A stretch of DNA of 64,000 nt from JAAGZL01 sp050291365 (GTDB lineage Bacteria > Pseudomonadota > Gammaproteobacteria > Chromatiales > Chromatiaceae). Below, in pieces: positions 34,121 through 42,792 of this stretch (within the stretch, counting starts at the first letter, position 1; each line of letters opens with the position of its first letter). The translations under genes and the position numbers were made by a program. The notes under the pieces are model-generated. The model had not been told where the DNA came from. It worked only from the letters and a program-made list of their open reading frames with translations, and did no database searches. The stretch covers positions 1 to 64,000 of the forward strand of contig JBNKJS010000025.1 of the NCBI GenBank assembly GCA_050291365.1. Direction: 5' to 3'.

Positions 34121-35203
34121 TTACACCACCAGATCCAACTGCTGGATAGTGCCCACTCCTCCATCCTCTTCCAGAAAGATGCCAGAATCACGCACGGCAC
34201 CCAGGGTGTCGTTAGCAGCGTCTTTCAGCAGGAACGGGGTGTCGATATGCCCCAGGTAGATGGCGCCCACACCGCGTTGACCCAGGGCGACAAGTTGGTC
34301 GTTACCTGATGCGTCTTTGGACCAGATGCGCAGTCGATCATAGATGCTGTCGTTCTCGTCGATCCAGTTGTTACCATCGGCATCGTACTTAGAGAGATCG
34401 GCAAAACCGTTTCCAGTTTCTGGACCAAACAGTTCACTACCGTCGTTGATCTCGCCATCGCCGTTCCTGTCCAGGGCCAGAAAACCGCTGCCCGGACCGA
34501 CAAAGGCGATCTGATCAGATGTGCCGTCGGCATCTATATCAAAGCTGAAACTGCGTTCGGTAAGCTCTACCGCATTGCCGCTAAAATTGACTACCAGCGG
34601 ATCTTTCAGGGCATCGCCGGCGCGCAGACTTAACTGCTGTTCAGAATAGAATTCTCGACTCATATTGAGCTCAACGCTGATGTCGATCTCACGGCCATCC
34701 GCCGTATGCACCACCCCACTAGCAGAAAAGCTGGTGGATTCGGCTTCGTAGTGGGACTCATAGGAGTCATAGATCAGCCCCCAGCCCTGGCGCTCTCCGC
34801 CTGCTTGTGCCTGATCTGGACCTTGAACTTCACTTGCCTCAACCGGGGCTTGGGCATCCTCTATCTCGGCGGGAGACATCAGCTTGATCTTTTTGCCGGT
34901 GAGCTGCTCCACCAGGAGTTTGATCAGCAACTGTTTCAACTCATCTATGGGATCAAGTGGCTCCTGATCCTCTAGCACCGCCTTTGTGGGTTGTAGAGAA
35001 CTGGCCTGGGCGGATATATCCACCTGCTGAAACTCAACGCTCATGGTCTCCACCATGGCGTCAAAGCGGGCGCGATTTACCGGGCCGTTGACTGCCTGGG
35101 GTTCCTGATCACCCCGCCAAATAGTTAGGGATTCACGTTTTTCGTGCCGCTCTTCGGATAGATGGTTGCTGGCCATCTGGATGTTGGAATCTACTATCTT
35201 CAT
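34121..35203 (-). CDS. EF-hand-like calcium-binding protein of unknown function
   Basis: A protein of about 360 residues without a signal peptide. The N-terminal half is polar and partly helical (MKIVDSNIQMASNHLSEERHEKRESLTIW), with a long acidic region. The C-terminal half has calcium-loop-like motifs in sequence: LDRNGDGEINDGSELFG and KYDADGNNWIDENDSIYDRLRIW, followed by a beta-rich end. This C-terminal architecture is found in uncharacterised proteins and in large haemolysin-type calcium-binding proteins. I prefer the ATG at 35203 to the longer frame (35248), because the sequence MKIVDSNIQM resembles starts of related proteins I recall. Function unknown. Confidence 0.75.
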   Translation of the reverse strand: MKIVDSNIQMASNHLSEERHEKRESLTIWRGDQEPQAVNGPVNRARFDAMVETMSVEFQQVDISAQASSLQPTKAVLEDQEPLDPIDELKQLLIKLLVEQLTGKKIKLMSPAEIEDAQAPVEASEVQGPDQAQAGGERQGWGLIYDSYESHYEAESTSFSASGVVHTADGREIDISVELNMSREFYSEQQLSLRAGDALKDPLVVNFSGNAVELTERSFSFDIDADGTSDQIAFVGPGSGFLALDRNGDGEINDGSELFGPETGNGFADLSKYDADGNNWIDENDSIYDRLRIWSKDASGNDQLVALGQRGVGAIYLGHIDTPFLLKDAANDTLGAVRDSGIFLEEDGGVGTIQQLDLVV

Positions 35204-35659
35204 ACCGTCCACCATGGGGTTCGGGGCCGGGTTTTGAATCAAAAACATCCATATTCTTACTGCTGCACAGACCCGGCCAGTTAAGTTAACTGGCGGCCGG
35301 AGAGGATAATTCTTGAGAAAAAAGCCAGGAAAATAGTTCCCAACTAACTGGAATTAAAGGAGTTTTTCCTTGCAATGCATGTAGATACATCAAGTGAAAA
35401 TTAAAGGACATAGAAGTTCGTTAATCGCCTGCGGGAGCGAGCTCTTACAGAGACCTACCATCCAATTTGGAAACGGTGATCCAGCAAATATAGTAGCCCA
35501 GTCCCCTGGGATATAAAAAACTGGCTAACCCTCAGGGAGGGGGACACGACAGCAGGGAGGCAGAAGGCTAAGGCCGAGGGTAAAAGTGAGGAGGGGGTGG
35601 TCTTGGATTACCCCCCCTCATCCCATCCCTTCTCCCCCAGGGGAGAAGGGTTTGTTGGC
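35204..35659. other. Spacer with palindromes and repeat fragments (456 bp)
   Basis: No gene is visible. Contents: a perfect dyad GCCAGTTAA-G-TTAACTGGC (35276-35294); a decayed TGTAGGAGCCC-family element around 35432-35510; and a CCCTTCTCCC/GGGAGAAGGG hairpin (35627-35650) of the same type as the repeats at 51.6 kb, lying just beyond the prfC stop. Confidence 0.6.
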
Positions 35660-37240
35660 TTACAGCTCGCGGGTGGCCGTAAACTGAATATCGGGCCAGC
35701 GCTCTTTGGTTAGATCCAGATTCACCCTGGTAGGTGCCAGATAGACCAGCTGATCATCCCCATCTATTGCCAGATTGTCATGGGCCTTAGTTTTGAACTG
35801 TTCCAACATCTTGGGATCATCGCACTGCACCCAACGGGCGGTGGCAATATTGATATTCTCCACGATCGCCTCCACCCCGTACTCATCCTTCAGCCGGTGG
35901 GCCGCCACATCAAACTGCAGCACACCAACTGCCCCTAGGATGATGTCGTTGTTGCGCATGGGGCGGAACACCTGGGTGGCCCCCTCCTCGCACAGCTGCA
36001 CCACACCCTTCTGCAGGGCCTTCAGACGCAGTGGGTCCTTCAACACCACTCGGCGAAACAGCTCTGGGGCAAAGTATGGAATGCCCTCATATTTCAGCTC
36101 CTCACCCTCGGTGAAGGTGTCGCCAATCTGAATGGTGCCGTGGTTATGCAGACCGATAATATCCCCCGGCCATGCCTCTTCCACATGTCTACGCTCATCG
36201 GCCTGGAAGGTGATGGCGTTACTCACCTGCACCGTCTTGCCGATACGCACATGGCGCATCTTCATGCCCTTTTTGTAAGTGCCGGAACAGACCCGCAGGA
36301 AGGCGATACGATCGCGGTGGGCTGGGTCCATATTGGCCTGGATCTTAAATACAAAACCAGAGAACTTCTTTTCCGAAGCCTCCACCTGGCGTTGCACTGC
36401 ATCACGGGGAATGGGGGCTGGGGCATACTCCACAAAGGCGTCCAACAGCTCCTTCACCCCGAAGTTGTTGATGGCAGAACCAAAGAACACCGGGGTAAGC
36501 TCACCTCGGTTGTAGGCCTCCTGGTCCCACTCGTGGCTGGCGCCCAGCACCAGCTCGATCTCTTCCCGCAGCTCATCGGCCTGGTCTCCCACCACCTCAT
36601 CCAGCCTGGGGTTGTCCAGTCCTTCGATCAGCTCCCCCTCCTGGATCTTGCCACCGTGGGTGGCGGTGAACAGGTGAGTAGTATTGGTGCGCAGATCAAA
36701 CACCCCTTTGAACCGCTTGCCCATACCAATAGGCCAGGTCAAGGGGGCGCATCTGATCTTGAGCACAGACTCCACCTCATCCAGGAGTTCCATCGGGTCC
36801 CTGCCCTCGCGATCCAGCTTATTGATAAAGGTGATAATCGGGGTGGTGCGCAGACGGCACACCTCCATCAGCTTAATGGTGCGTGACTCCACACCCTTGG
36901 CCACGTCGATCACCATCAGGGCCGAGTCCACCGCGGTCAGAGTGCGATAGGTGTCTTCCGAGAAGTCCTCATGACCAGGGGTATCCAGCAGGTTCACTAT
37001 TGCTTCATTGTAGGGGAACTGCATCACCGACGAGGTAACAGAGATACCACGTTGCTTCTCCAACTCCATCCAGTCCGAGGTGGCATGGCGCGCCGCCTTA
37101 CGGCCCTTAACAGTACCGGCCAACTGGATAGCACCACCGAAAAGCAACAGCTTTTCTGTCAGGGTGGTCTTACCGGCATCCGGGTGGGAGATGATGGCAA
37201 AGGTACGGCGGCGGTTCAGTTGTTCAAGCAGTTCGGACAT
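35660..37240 (-). CDS. prfC: Peptide chain release factor 3
   Basis: Translational GTPase RF3 that removes RF1/RF2 from the ribosome after peptide release. The 526 residues show the G1 loop SHPDAGKTTLTEKLLLFGG, switch II DTPGHEDFSEDTYR, and NKLD, with RF3-specific parts such as RQVEASEKKFSGFVFKIQANMDPAHRDRIAF and a C-terminal domain ending in TATREL. Length matches the family (about 529). It is divergent from purT, with a REP-like hairpin in the spacer. Confidence 0.98.
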   Translation of the reverse strand: MSELLEQLNRRRTFAIISHPDAGKTTLTEKLLLFGGAIQLAGTVKGRKAARHATSDWMELEKQRGISVTSSVMQFPYNEAIVNLLDTPGHEDFSEDTYRTLTAVDSALMVIDVAKGVESRTIKLMEVCRLRTTPIITFINKLDREGRDPMELLDEVESVLKIRCAPLTWPIGMGKRFKGVFDLRTNTTHLFTATHGGKIQEGELIEGLDNPRLDEVVGDQADELREEIELVLGASHEWDQEAYNRGELTPVFFGSAINNFGVKELLDAFVEYAPAPIPRDAVQRQVEASEKKFSGFVFKIQANMDPAHRDRIAFLRVCSGTYKKGMKMRHVRIGKTVQVSNAITFQADERRHVEEAWPGDIIGLHNHGTIQIGDTFTEGEELKYEGIPYFAPELFRRVVLKDPLRLKALQKGVVQLCEEGATQVFRPMRNNDIILGAVGVLQFDVAAHRLKDEYGVEAIVENINIATARWVQCDDPKMLEQFKTKAHDNLAIDGDDQLVYLAPTRVNLDLTKERWPDIQFTATREL

Positions 37241-37362
37241 GAGCGGGATCTGGCTAACGAAAGCCGAGTATTATACATAATCTGCAAAATTGGGGGGCTT
37301 ATAATCCAGTTTAAGGTTTAAACCTTATCCGAATAGGACTTAAAGACGAATCTTAGGATTTT

Positions 37363-37390
37363 CGTCATTCCGGCCTGCGCCGGGATGACG
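37363..37390. repeat. Compact CGTCATTCCGG hairpin
   Basis: CGTCATTCCGGC and GCCGGGATGACG form a 12-pair stem (one G-U type mismatch) with loop CTGC. A T run follows on the plus strand (CTAGTTTTTTT), so it could also act as a terminator. It is a minimal version of the element seen near 46849, 48201, 54903 and 56229. Confidence 0.8.
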
Positions 37391-37501
37391 CTAGTTTTTT
37401 TGCTTAAGTAAGCACCATTCAGGCCCTTTCCAGATTATGCATTGCGCATCTGTGCGGTTTTTGCGAGATTATGCGCCATTAACTTTTTATAGGATTCTCC
37501 A

Positions 37502-38683
37502 ATGACAACCATCGGTACACCTTTCTCATCATCGGCAACTAAAGTCCTGTTTTGTGGTTCTGGCGAACTGGGCAAAGAGGTGGTGATTGAATTGCAGCGT
37601 TTTGGCTGTGAAGTGGTCGCCTGCGATCGTTATGCAAACGCACCTGCGATGCAGGTAGCTGACCGTTCATACACTTTTTCCATGCTGGATGGGGATGAGC
37701 TGCGCCGGGTGATTGAACTGGAGAGACCTGATTATATCGTGCCGGAAATTGAGGCCATCTCTACCGATACGTTGGTGGCGCTGGAATCTGAAGGTTTTAA
37801 TGTCATTCCTACCGCGAATGCCGCGCGTCTGACCATGAATCGCGAAGGGATTCGTCGCCTTGCAGCTGAAGAGCTGGAGATTCCCACCTCCAATTATCAG
37901 TTTGTTGATAATAAAGATGATTTTATTCAGGCGGTTAAAGAGATTGGTATTCCCTGCGTGGTAAAACCGATCATGAGCTCATCCGGTAAAGGTCAGAGCA
38001 CTATCAAAACCGAGGGGGATATCGAGACGAGTTGGGTGTATGCACAGGAGGGTGGCCGTACCGGCGCAGGGCGGGTCATTGTTGAAGGCTTTGTCGATTT
38101 TGATTATGAAATTACCCTGTTAACCATTCGCCATATCAATGGCACCAGTTTCTGTATGCCGATCGGTCATAGACAGGAAGATGGAGATTATCAGGAGTCG
38201 TGGCAGCCACAGGCTATGAGTGATACCGCACTCACTCGCTCCAAAGAGATCGCCGAGAAGGTGACTGGCGCTTTGGGTGGTCGGGGCATTTTTGGTGTGG
38301 AGCTATTTATCAAAGGAGATGAGGTATATTTTAGTGAAGTATCGCCTCGCCCCCATGATACCGGGATGGTGACCATGATCTCTCAGGATCTCTCACAGTT
38401 TGCACTGCATACGCGCGCCATCTTAGGCCTGCCTATCCCAAATATTATGCAACACGGCCCTGCGGCATCGGCGGTTATTCTAGTGGAAGGTGAATCGAAC
38501 ACCGCTTGTTTTAGTAATCTTGAAACCGCACTAGCAGATCCAGACACCCAAATACGCCTGTTTGGAAAACCTGAAGTAAAGGGAAAACGTCGCATGGGTG
38601 TGGCACTGGCTCGTGGTGCAGATATTGAGACTGCTAAACAGAAAGCGTTAAAGGCAGCTTCTGCGGTCAAGGTTGAGCTATAG
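37502..38683 (+). CDS. purT: Formate-dependent phosphoribosylglycinamide formyltransferase PurT
   Basis: ATP-grasp enzyme that formylates GAR with formate and ATP in purine synthesis, a folate-independent alternative to PurN. The 393-residue product has VLFCGSGELGKEVVIELQRFGCEVVACDRYANAPAMQVA at the N-terminus, the ATP-grasp core (PCVVKPIMSSSGKGQSTIK, then FFEVSPRPHDTGMVT-type motif) and a normal C-terminus. By eye its codon choice looks more T- and A-ended than its neighbours, which could reflect transfer; no computation was done. Confidence 0.97.
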   Translation: MTTIGTPFSSSATKVLFCGSGELGKEVVIELQRFGCEVVACDRYANAPAMQVADRSYTFSMLDGDELRRVIELERPDYIVPEIEAISTDTLVALESEGFNVIPTANAARLTMNREGIRRLAAEELEIPTSNYQFVDNKDDFIQAVKEIGIPCVVKPIMSSSGKGQSTIKTEGDIETSWVYAQEGGRTGAGRVIVEGFVDFDYEITLLTIRHINGTSFCMPIGHRQEDGDYQESWQPQAMSDTALTRSKEIAEKVTGALGGRGIFGVELFIKGDEVYFSEVSPRPHDTGMVTMISQDLSQFALHTRAILGLPIPNIMQHGPAASAVILVEGESNTACFSNLETALADPDTQIRLFGKPEVKGKRRMGVALARGADIETAKQKALKAASAVKVEL

Positions 38684-38757
38684 CAAGAATATGTTTAGGC
38701 GGGTGTTTGTTGCTTTGGATCTTGGCACTACAAGGGATGGTGGGCTGGCGTGAGTTG

Positions 38758-39270
38758 TTACCGTTTCTCTTTTAACTTAATTGTATGGAATATCTTCTCG
38801 ACTGTTGCGTAGCTCTCCTCGCTCTCTAGCAAGCAGTAGATGGTTAGTTTTATTGACCCCAGTAACGACTCTTTGATCTGTGGAAAGTGCACTCCGATCA
38901 AGTATGGATGCTCAATAGACTGCTTGGCGTTGGAGGCTGTTACGATTCGAGCAGCTATGCCGTCTATCTCTATCTCTTTGGACTTATAGTTATTGTAAAA
39001 CTCTTCTTTAGTCAGCGGACTGGAGTAGACTCCATAGTCAAACGACAGTTTAAAGTCTGGCGCATCAATGGTGCCAACAATAGAGTCACTGCCTGCCCCC
39101 TCGTGGAACAGTGAGCCTGGGGGTGCTTTAAGGCTGAATATACTCCCAACCTCCACTGTCACCCACTCATCGGGGCCAGTGGAGGAGTTTTCTGCCACCG
39201 TGCAGGCACTCAGAGCCATCAGCATGGAGAACATCAGGCCTGCACGCCACAGGACCTTAGAGAAGTGCAT
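38758..39270 (-). CDS. Hypothetical lipoprotein
   Basis: A protein of about 170 residues with a lipoprotein signal (LWRAGLMFSMLMALSAC, lipobox LSAC). The rest is a soluble alpha/beta domain (EWVTVEVGSIFSLKAPPGSLFHEGAGSDSIVGTIDAPDFKLSFDYG) that I do not recognise. Start chosen at ATG 39270 (MHFSKVL); a TTG four codons upstream is less likely. Expected location is the periplasmic face of a membrane. It is tail-to-tail with purT. Confidence 0.72.
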   Translation of the reverse strand: MHFSKVLWRAGLMFSMLMALSACTVAENSSTGPDEWVTVEVGSIFSLKAPPGSLFHEGAGSDSIVGTIDAPDFKLSFDYGVYSSPLTKEEFYNNYKSKEIEIDGIAARIVTASNAKQSIEHPYLIGVHFPQIKESLLGSIKLTIYCLLESEESYATVEKIFHTIKLKEKR

Positions 39271-39310
39271 CTGGAGTACCAAATAGCAGCGATCGACCCA
39301 CTAGCCTAGA

Positions 39311-39964
39311 TTAGGCTGTTACTCTGCGTTTTCTACCTACAAAGCCCATGGCTGATAGGGCGCTAAGCATAAGCAGAAAAGCACCTGGTAGTGGTACGGC
39401 GGATGCTATGAGGATGGGATTGATCTCTACAAATAGTTGGCCGCCATCAAGCTGTATCAATCCACTAGCTAGGAGAGTTGCAATCTGTGCGGTTGTAAGG
39501 CTGGTGTCTCCGTTCAGCATGTAGTACATAAGATTATTGGAGAATGATGTATGGCCAAGGCCAAGATTGTGGCCAAGCTCGTGAGAGAGTAGTTCAGTGC
39601 CGTAACCACTTGCTGCAAAGGACGACTCAACCGCTATTATGTTGCCAGGATAAGAACCACAACCAACGATATTTACATTGTATCCTGAACAGTAGTCTAT
39701 GGTGTCTACAAAAAACATATTTACAATTGGCGAGGAAAATGGAGCACTAGTCCATAGTGCCGTGAGCTTTGCAGATGTATCTATATCTAGCAGTGAGCTG
39801 TTGTAAATGGTGGTTACTGGGTTGAATCTGATGTCTATGCCAGCTTGGGCAAACACGCTGTCCATTCCAGCTTCATTGGTTGTTACATATGCTGCCCATG
39901 TGGTGACCGGGCTAAGTAGTAGTACCAGTAGTATGCCGACAAAACATCTATTTAGTTTACTCAT
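39311..39964 (-). CDS. PEP-CTERM zinc metalloprotease
   Basis: A secreted protein of about 217 residues. It has a signal peptide (CFVGILLVLLLSPVTTWAA), a metzincin/zincin motif HELGHNLGLGH (about residues 128-138) with the expected His ligands and catalytic Glu, and a downstream LMYYML that may be the Met-turn. The C-terminus is a sorting signal: SAVPLPGAFLLMLSALSAMGF then VGRKRR. It is thus a predicted metallopeptidase handled by the exosortase system and exposed or released outside the cell. Substrate unknown. Start chosen at ATG 39964; the longer frame adds seven residues. Confidence 0.85.
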   Translation of the reverse strand: MSKLNRCFVGILLVLLLSPVTTWAAYVTTNEAGMDSVFAQAGIDIRFNPVTTIYNSSLLDIDTSAKLTALWTSAPFSSPIVNMFFVDTIDYCSGYNVNIVGCGSYPGNIIAVESSFAASGYGTELLSHELGHNLGLGHTSFSNNLMYYMLNGDTSLTTAQIATLLASGLIQLDGGQLFVEINPILIASAVPLPGAFLLMLSALSAMGFVGRKRRVTA

Positions 39965-40176
39965 TACCCTTGCAACCCCCTGCAATAAAAGATCTTTATG
40001 CTGTAAATTTGCATACTACAACCATAAGACACCGGCCACTTAAGAACGCGGCCCCCACTCCTTCATACTAGCATATATAGCATATATAACATATATGGAC
40101 ACCCACCTTTAACCTGCCAATTCTAATAGTGTTTGTCAAACTAAGTTCTACTGCTCAAATATCAAGGAGAGATATT

Positions 40177-41169
40177 ATGCCAAAGCCAAGGAAAGCCCAG
40201 GTATCGCTTGACTCCACCCCCTACTATCATTGTGTTTCCCGCTGCGTGCGTCGCGCCTTTCTCTGTGGTTCTGATATCCATTCAGGCAGGGATTATGAAC
40301 ACCGTCGCGGTTGGATTGAGCAACGCATGCTGGAGCTGGCTTCAATCTTCTCCATCGATCTTTGCGCCTACGCAGTTATGACCAACCACTATCATGTGGT
40401 ATTGCATATAGACCGTGAACAGGCCCTGTCTTGGAGTGATTCTGAGGTGGCAATACGCTGGCGCCGTCTGTTTACGGGCCATCCTCTGGTAGGGCAGTTT
40501 CTGGATGGTCTTGAGCTATCTCAGGCAGAGCAGGCACTGGTACTGGGTTTAATCGATATCTGGCGCGAACGGCTGATGGATATCAGCTGGTTTATGCGTT
40601 GCTTGAATGAGTCCATGGCCCGGCAGGCCAATCAAGAAGATGGATGTAGCGGGCGTTTTTGGGAAGGTCGTTTCAAATCCCAGGCCCTGTTGGATGAAAA
40701 TGCTTTGGCCGCATGCCTAGCCTATGTGGATCTAAATCCAATCCGAGCACAGATAGCAAAAAACCCAGAAGAATCAGACTATACATCAGTACAACAAAGG
40801 ATCAATTCACTACTCTCCTCTCCCAACAACCAGGCATCACAACCTAAGGGGCTAATGCCATTCGCTGGCAATCCACACAAGGATATGCCCAAAGCACTAC
40901 CCTTCAAAATAGATGATTATCTAGACCTGGTAGATTGGACCGGGCGTATCCTGCGTGAGGATAAGAGAGGCAACATTCCAACAGATTACCCACCTATCCT
41001 CGAACGGCTGCAAATCGACCCTAGGCACTGGTTGTATATGGCCAAGAACTTTGAAAGTAGTTTTAAGGGGCTAGTGGGCACGGCGTTTAGGCTAAAAGCC
41101 GCTTGCGTCAAACTGGGCTATAAAAGAGCACCCAACATCAATATGTGCCAAAAGCTTCTTGGCGGTTAG
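40177..41169 (+). CDS. Y1 (HUH) transposase-like protein, REP-associated type
   Basis: A 330-residue relative of the IS200/COG1943 Y1 transposases often found as single domesticated genes (RAYT-like). Key segments: STPYYHCVSRCVRRAFLCG near the N-terminus, the metal-binding HUH motif in MTNHYHVVLH, and AYVDLNPIRA where the helix with the nucleophilic tyrosine normally lies. The C-terminal extension of about 120 residues is typical of the longer subgroup. AAGGAG eight bases before ATG 40177 supports the start. No insertion-sequence ends were found around it. It might process the palindromic repeats scattered through this window; that link is inference. Confidence 0.85.
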   Translation: MPKPRKAQVSLDSTPYYHCVSRCVRRAFLCGSDIHSGRDYEHRRGWIEQRMLELASIFSIDLCAYAVMTNHYHVVLHIDREQALSWSDSEVAIRWRRLFTGHPLVGQFLDGLELSQAEQALVLGLIDIWRERLMDISWFMRCLNESMARQANQEDGCSGRFWEGRFKSQALLDENALAACLAYVDLNPIRAQIAKNPEESDYTSVQQRINSLLSSPNNQASQPKGLMPFAGNPHKDMPKALPFKIDDYLDLVDWTGRILREDKRGNIPTDYPPILERLQIDPRHWLYMAKNFESSFKGLVGTAFRLKAACVKLGYKRAPNINMCQKLLGG

Positions 41170-41499
41170 CTGCAGCCAACTTCTCATTCCAGTAAATCAA
41201 AATCAGTCTGACTGAGGCTGCCTCATGCATGAGGTTTGGGAATTTGCATGTCAATATTGATGTTTCTGGCGAATATCGTCTCTTAATGAATCACAACCAC
41301 GGAGATTCGCCGGATGAGGGTGTGGTTTGAATTAAACAACACACCTTTAGGGTGGGTGTCTTTTGTTTGTCGGTTTGTTTGTCAGGGTGGAATACACTGT
41401 TATTTGTGTGTATATTATTCACCGAAATCTATGTGTAAATAAACAGGTATTTTTACCCGACTCTGTACCTAATTCATAATCAATAAAGGGGGTAAAACT
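41170..41499. other. Spacer before VPLPA-CTERM pair (330 bp)
   Basis: No intact gene is seen. A short open stretch (around 41237-41330, reading ...VSGEYRLLMNHNHGDSPDEG...) could be a decayed coding fragment. ACACACC...GGTGGGTGT followed by CTTTTGTTT near 41338-41366 is a possible weak terminator. The right end must hold the promoter of the gene at 41500, preceded by AAGGGGG as ribosome binding site. Confidence 0.45.
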
Positions 41500-42114
41500 A
41501 TGAAGCACAGATTTAGCTTCCAGTTGCTGTTTTTAATCTTGATTATTTGGGCTGGCGGCATGGCCCAGGCAGCAACGGTTACGCCAGTGTCCGGTTCTAG
41601 CACAAGCATAGTATGGGGCAACGTCTCCAACGTTATAGATGGAGTTGTAGATTACAATTCCAATCTGGCGCTCGGCACCTCTCTAAGCTTTGGTCCCTTC
41701 GGTGGGCCTTACAGCGTCCGTTTTGATCTGGGCGCCATCTATGACCTCACCGGTTTTAACCTCTGGAACAACGGCGGTAGTATTGAGAACGATGGTGAAG
41801 GCGTGAATGACTTTACACTTACCTTTTACGATGCTGCCATGTCGAGTGTGGGGTCCTTCAATGGGAATGCCCTGGACATCCTCGCCTCCCAGAGCTTTTC
41901 TATAGCCGCCACCGGTGTGCAGTTTGTGGACTTTATTATTAACTCCAACCACTCCCCAAGCGATCCCTTGGGGGAACGGGCTTACGTATTTTTTCACGAG
42001 CTCAATTTCGACGGTACCCCTGCATCCCCCGTACCCTTGCCGGCAGCGCTGTGGCTGATGGCTTCTGGTCTGCTCGGGCTCGCTGGGGTGCGCCGTATCA
42101 AGTTTTCTCTTTAG
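41500..42114 (+). CDS. VPLPA-CTERM sorting domain protein
   Basis: A 204-residue secreted protein. Signal peptide LLFLILIIWAGGMAQA; a beta-sandwich-like domain with SVRFDLGAIYDLTGFNLWNNGGS, reminiscent of discoidin/F5-8-type carbohydrate-binding folds; C-terminal PVPLPAALWLMASGLLGLAGVRRIK. The domain assignment is tentative, but the sorting signal is clear. It lies 34 bases upstream of a second VPLPA-CTERM gene, so the two are probably one transcript. It may bind the polymer matrix. Confidence 0.87.
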   Translation: MKHRFSFQLLFLILIIWAGGMAQAATVTPVSGSSTSIVWGNVSNVIDGVVDYNSNLALGTSLSFGPFGGPYSVRFDLGAIYDLTGFNLWNNGGSIENDGEGVNDFTLTFYDAAMSSVGSFNGNALDILASQSFSIAATGVQFVDFIINSNHSPSDPLGERAYVFFHELNFDGTPASPVPLPAALWLMASGLLGLAGVRRIKFSL

Positions 42115-42148
42115 TTGGCAGCATAGCCATTTTTATAGGTAAACAATC

Positions 42149-42760
42149 ATGAAAAAAACAACCTTAACCATCTTATCGATACTCGCTTCTCTCCTCTGCT
42201 GCGCGAGCCAATCTATGGCTGCCCCCGTTCAGTGGACCTCGGCTGCGGGCGGCAATGACCACTGGTACGAAATCGTCCGCGATACCACTTCTCCATACCT
42301 CAACTGGGATGAGGCGCGGGTGGCCGCTGAAGGGTCTTCCTATCTAGGAATGACTGGACATCTGGCCACACTAACGAGCGCTGCCGAGAACGCCTTCGTT
42401 GCCAATCCTGGCTTTCTGGGTGCATCTTATGGTGGCATCTACGGTGACCTAGTGTGGATCGGCGGCCACGAGACCGCTGGCGGCTGGAACTGGGTGACTG
42501 GCGAAGCGTGGAGCTGGACCAACTGGAAGCCAGGGCAGCCGAGCAACGGTCCAGGCGAAGACTACCTCCAGTTACTTATCACCAATTTTGACATGGGACA
42601 GTGGAACGACCGTACTCTTGCTGGCGGCAGCGGAAGCGGATACTACACTGCCTATATCATTGAGTATGAGGCCTCACCGGTTCCCGTACCAGCAGCGCTG
42701 TGGCTGATGGGTTCCGGCTTACTAGGACTGGCTGCACTTCGTCGTAGGGGCGGAAGCTAA
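42149..42760 (+). CDS. C-type-lectin-fold VPLPA-CTERM protein
   Basis: A 203-residue secreted protein with a signal peptide (LTILSILASLLCCASQSMA), a C-type lectin-like domain, and the C-terminal signal VPVPAALWLMGSGLLGLAALRRR. Lectin landmarks are in order: LNWDEARVAAEG, GHLATLTSAAENAFV, VWIGGHETAGGWNWVTGEAWSWTNWKPGQPSNGPGEDYLQL, and MGQWNDR. The GQPSN and QWND patterns are those of bacterial members of the fold. A carbohydrate- or surface-binding role is likely; the ligand is unknown. Convergent with rimI. Confidence 0.9.
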   Translation: MKKTTLTILSILASLLCCASQSMAAPVQWTSAAGGNDHWYEIVRDTTSPYLNWDEARVAAEGSSYLGMTGHLATLTSAAENAFVANPGFLGASYGGIYGDLVWIGGHETAGGWNWVTGEAWSWTNWKPGQPSNGPGEDYLQLLITNFDMGQWNDRTLAGGSGSGYYTAYIIEYEASPVPVPAALWLMGSGLLGLAALRRRGGS

Positions 42761-42792
42761 AAACAATTTAACGGTATGTTGAAAGATACAAT

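Noticed and set aside
36140..36886. Long plus-strand frame (248 codons) opposite prfC
   Set aside because: Shadow of the strongly supported prfC frame on the other strand.
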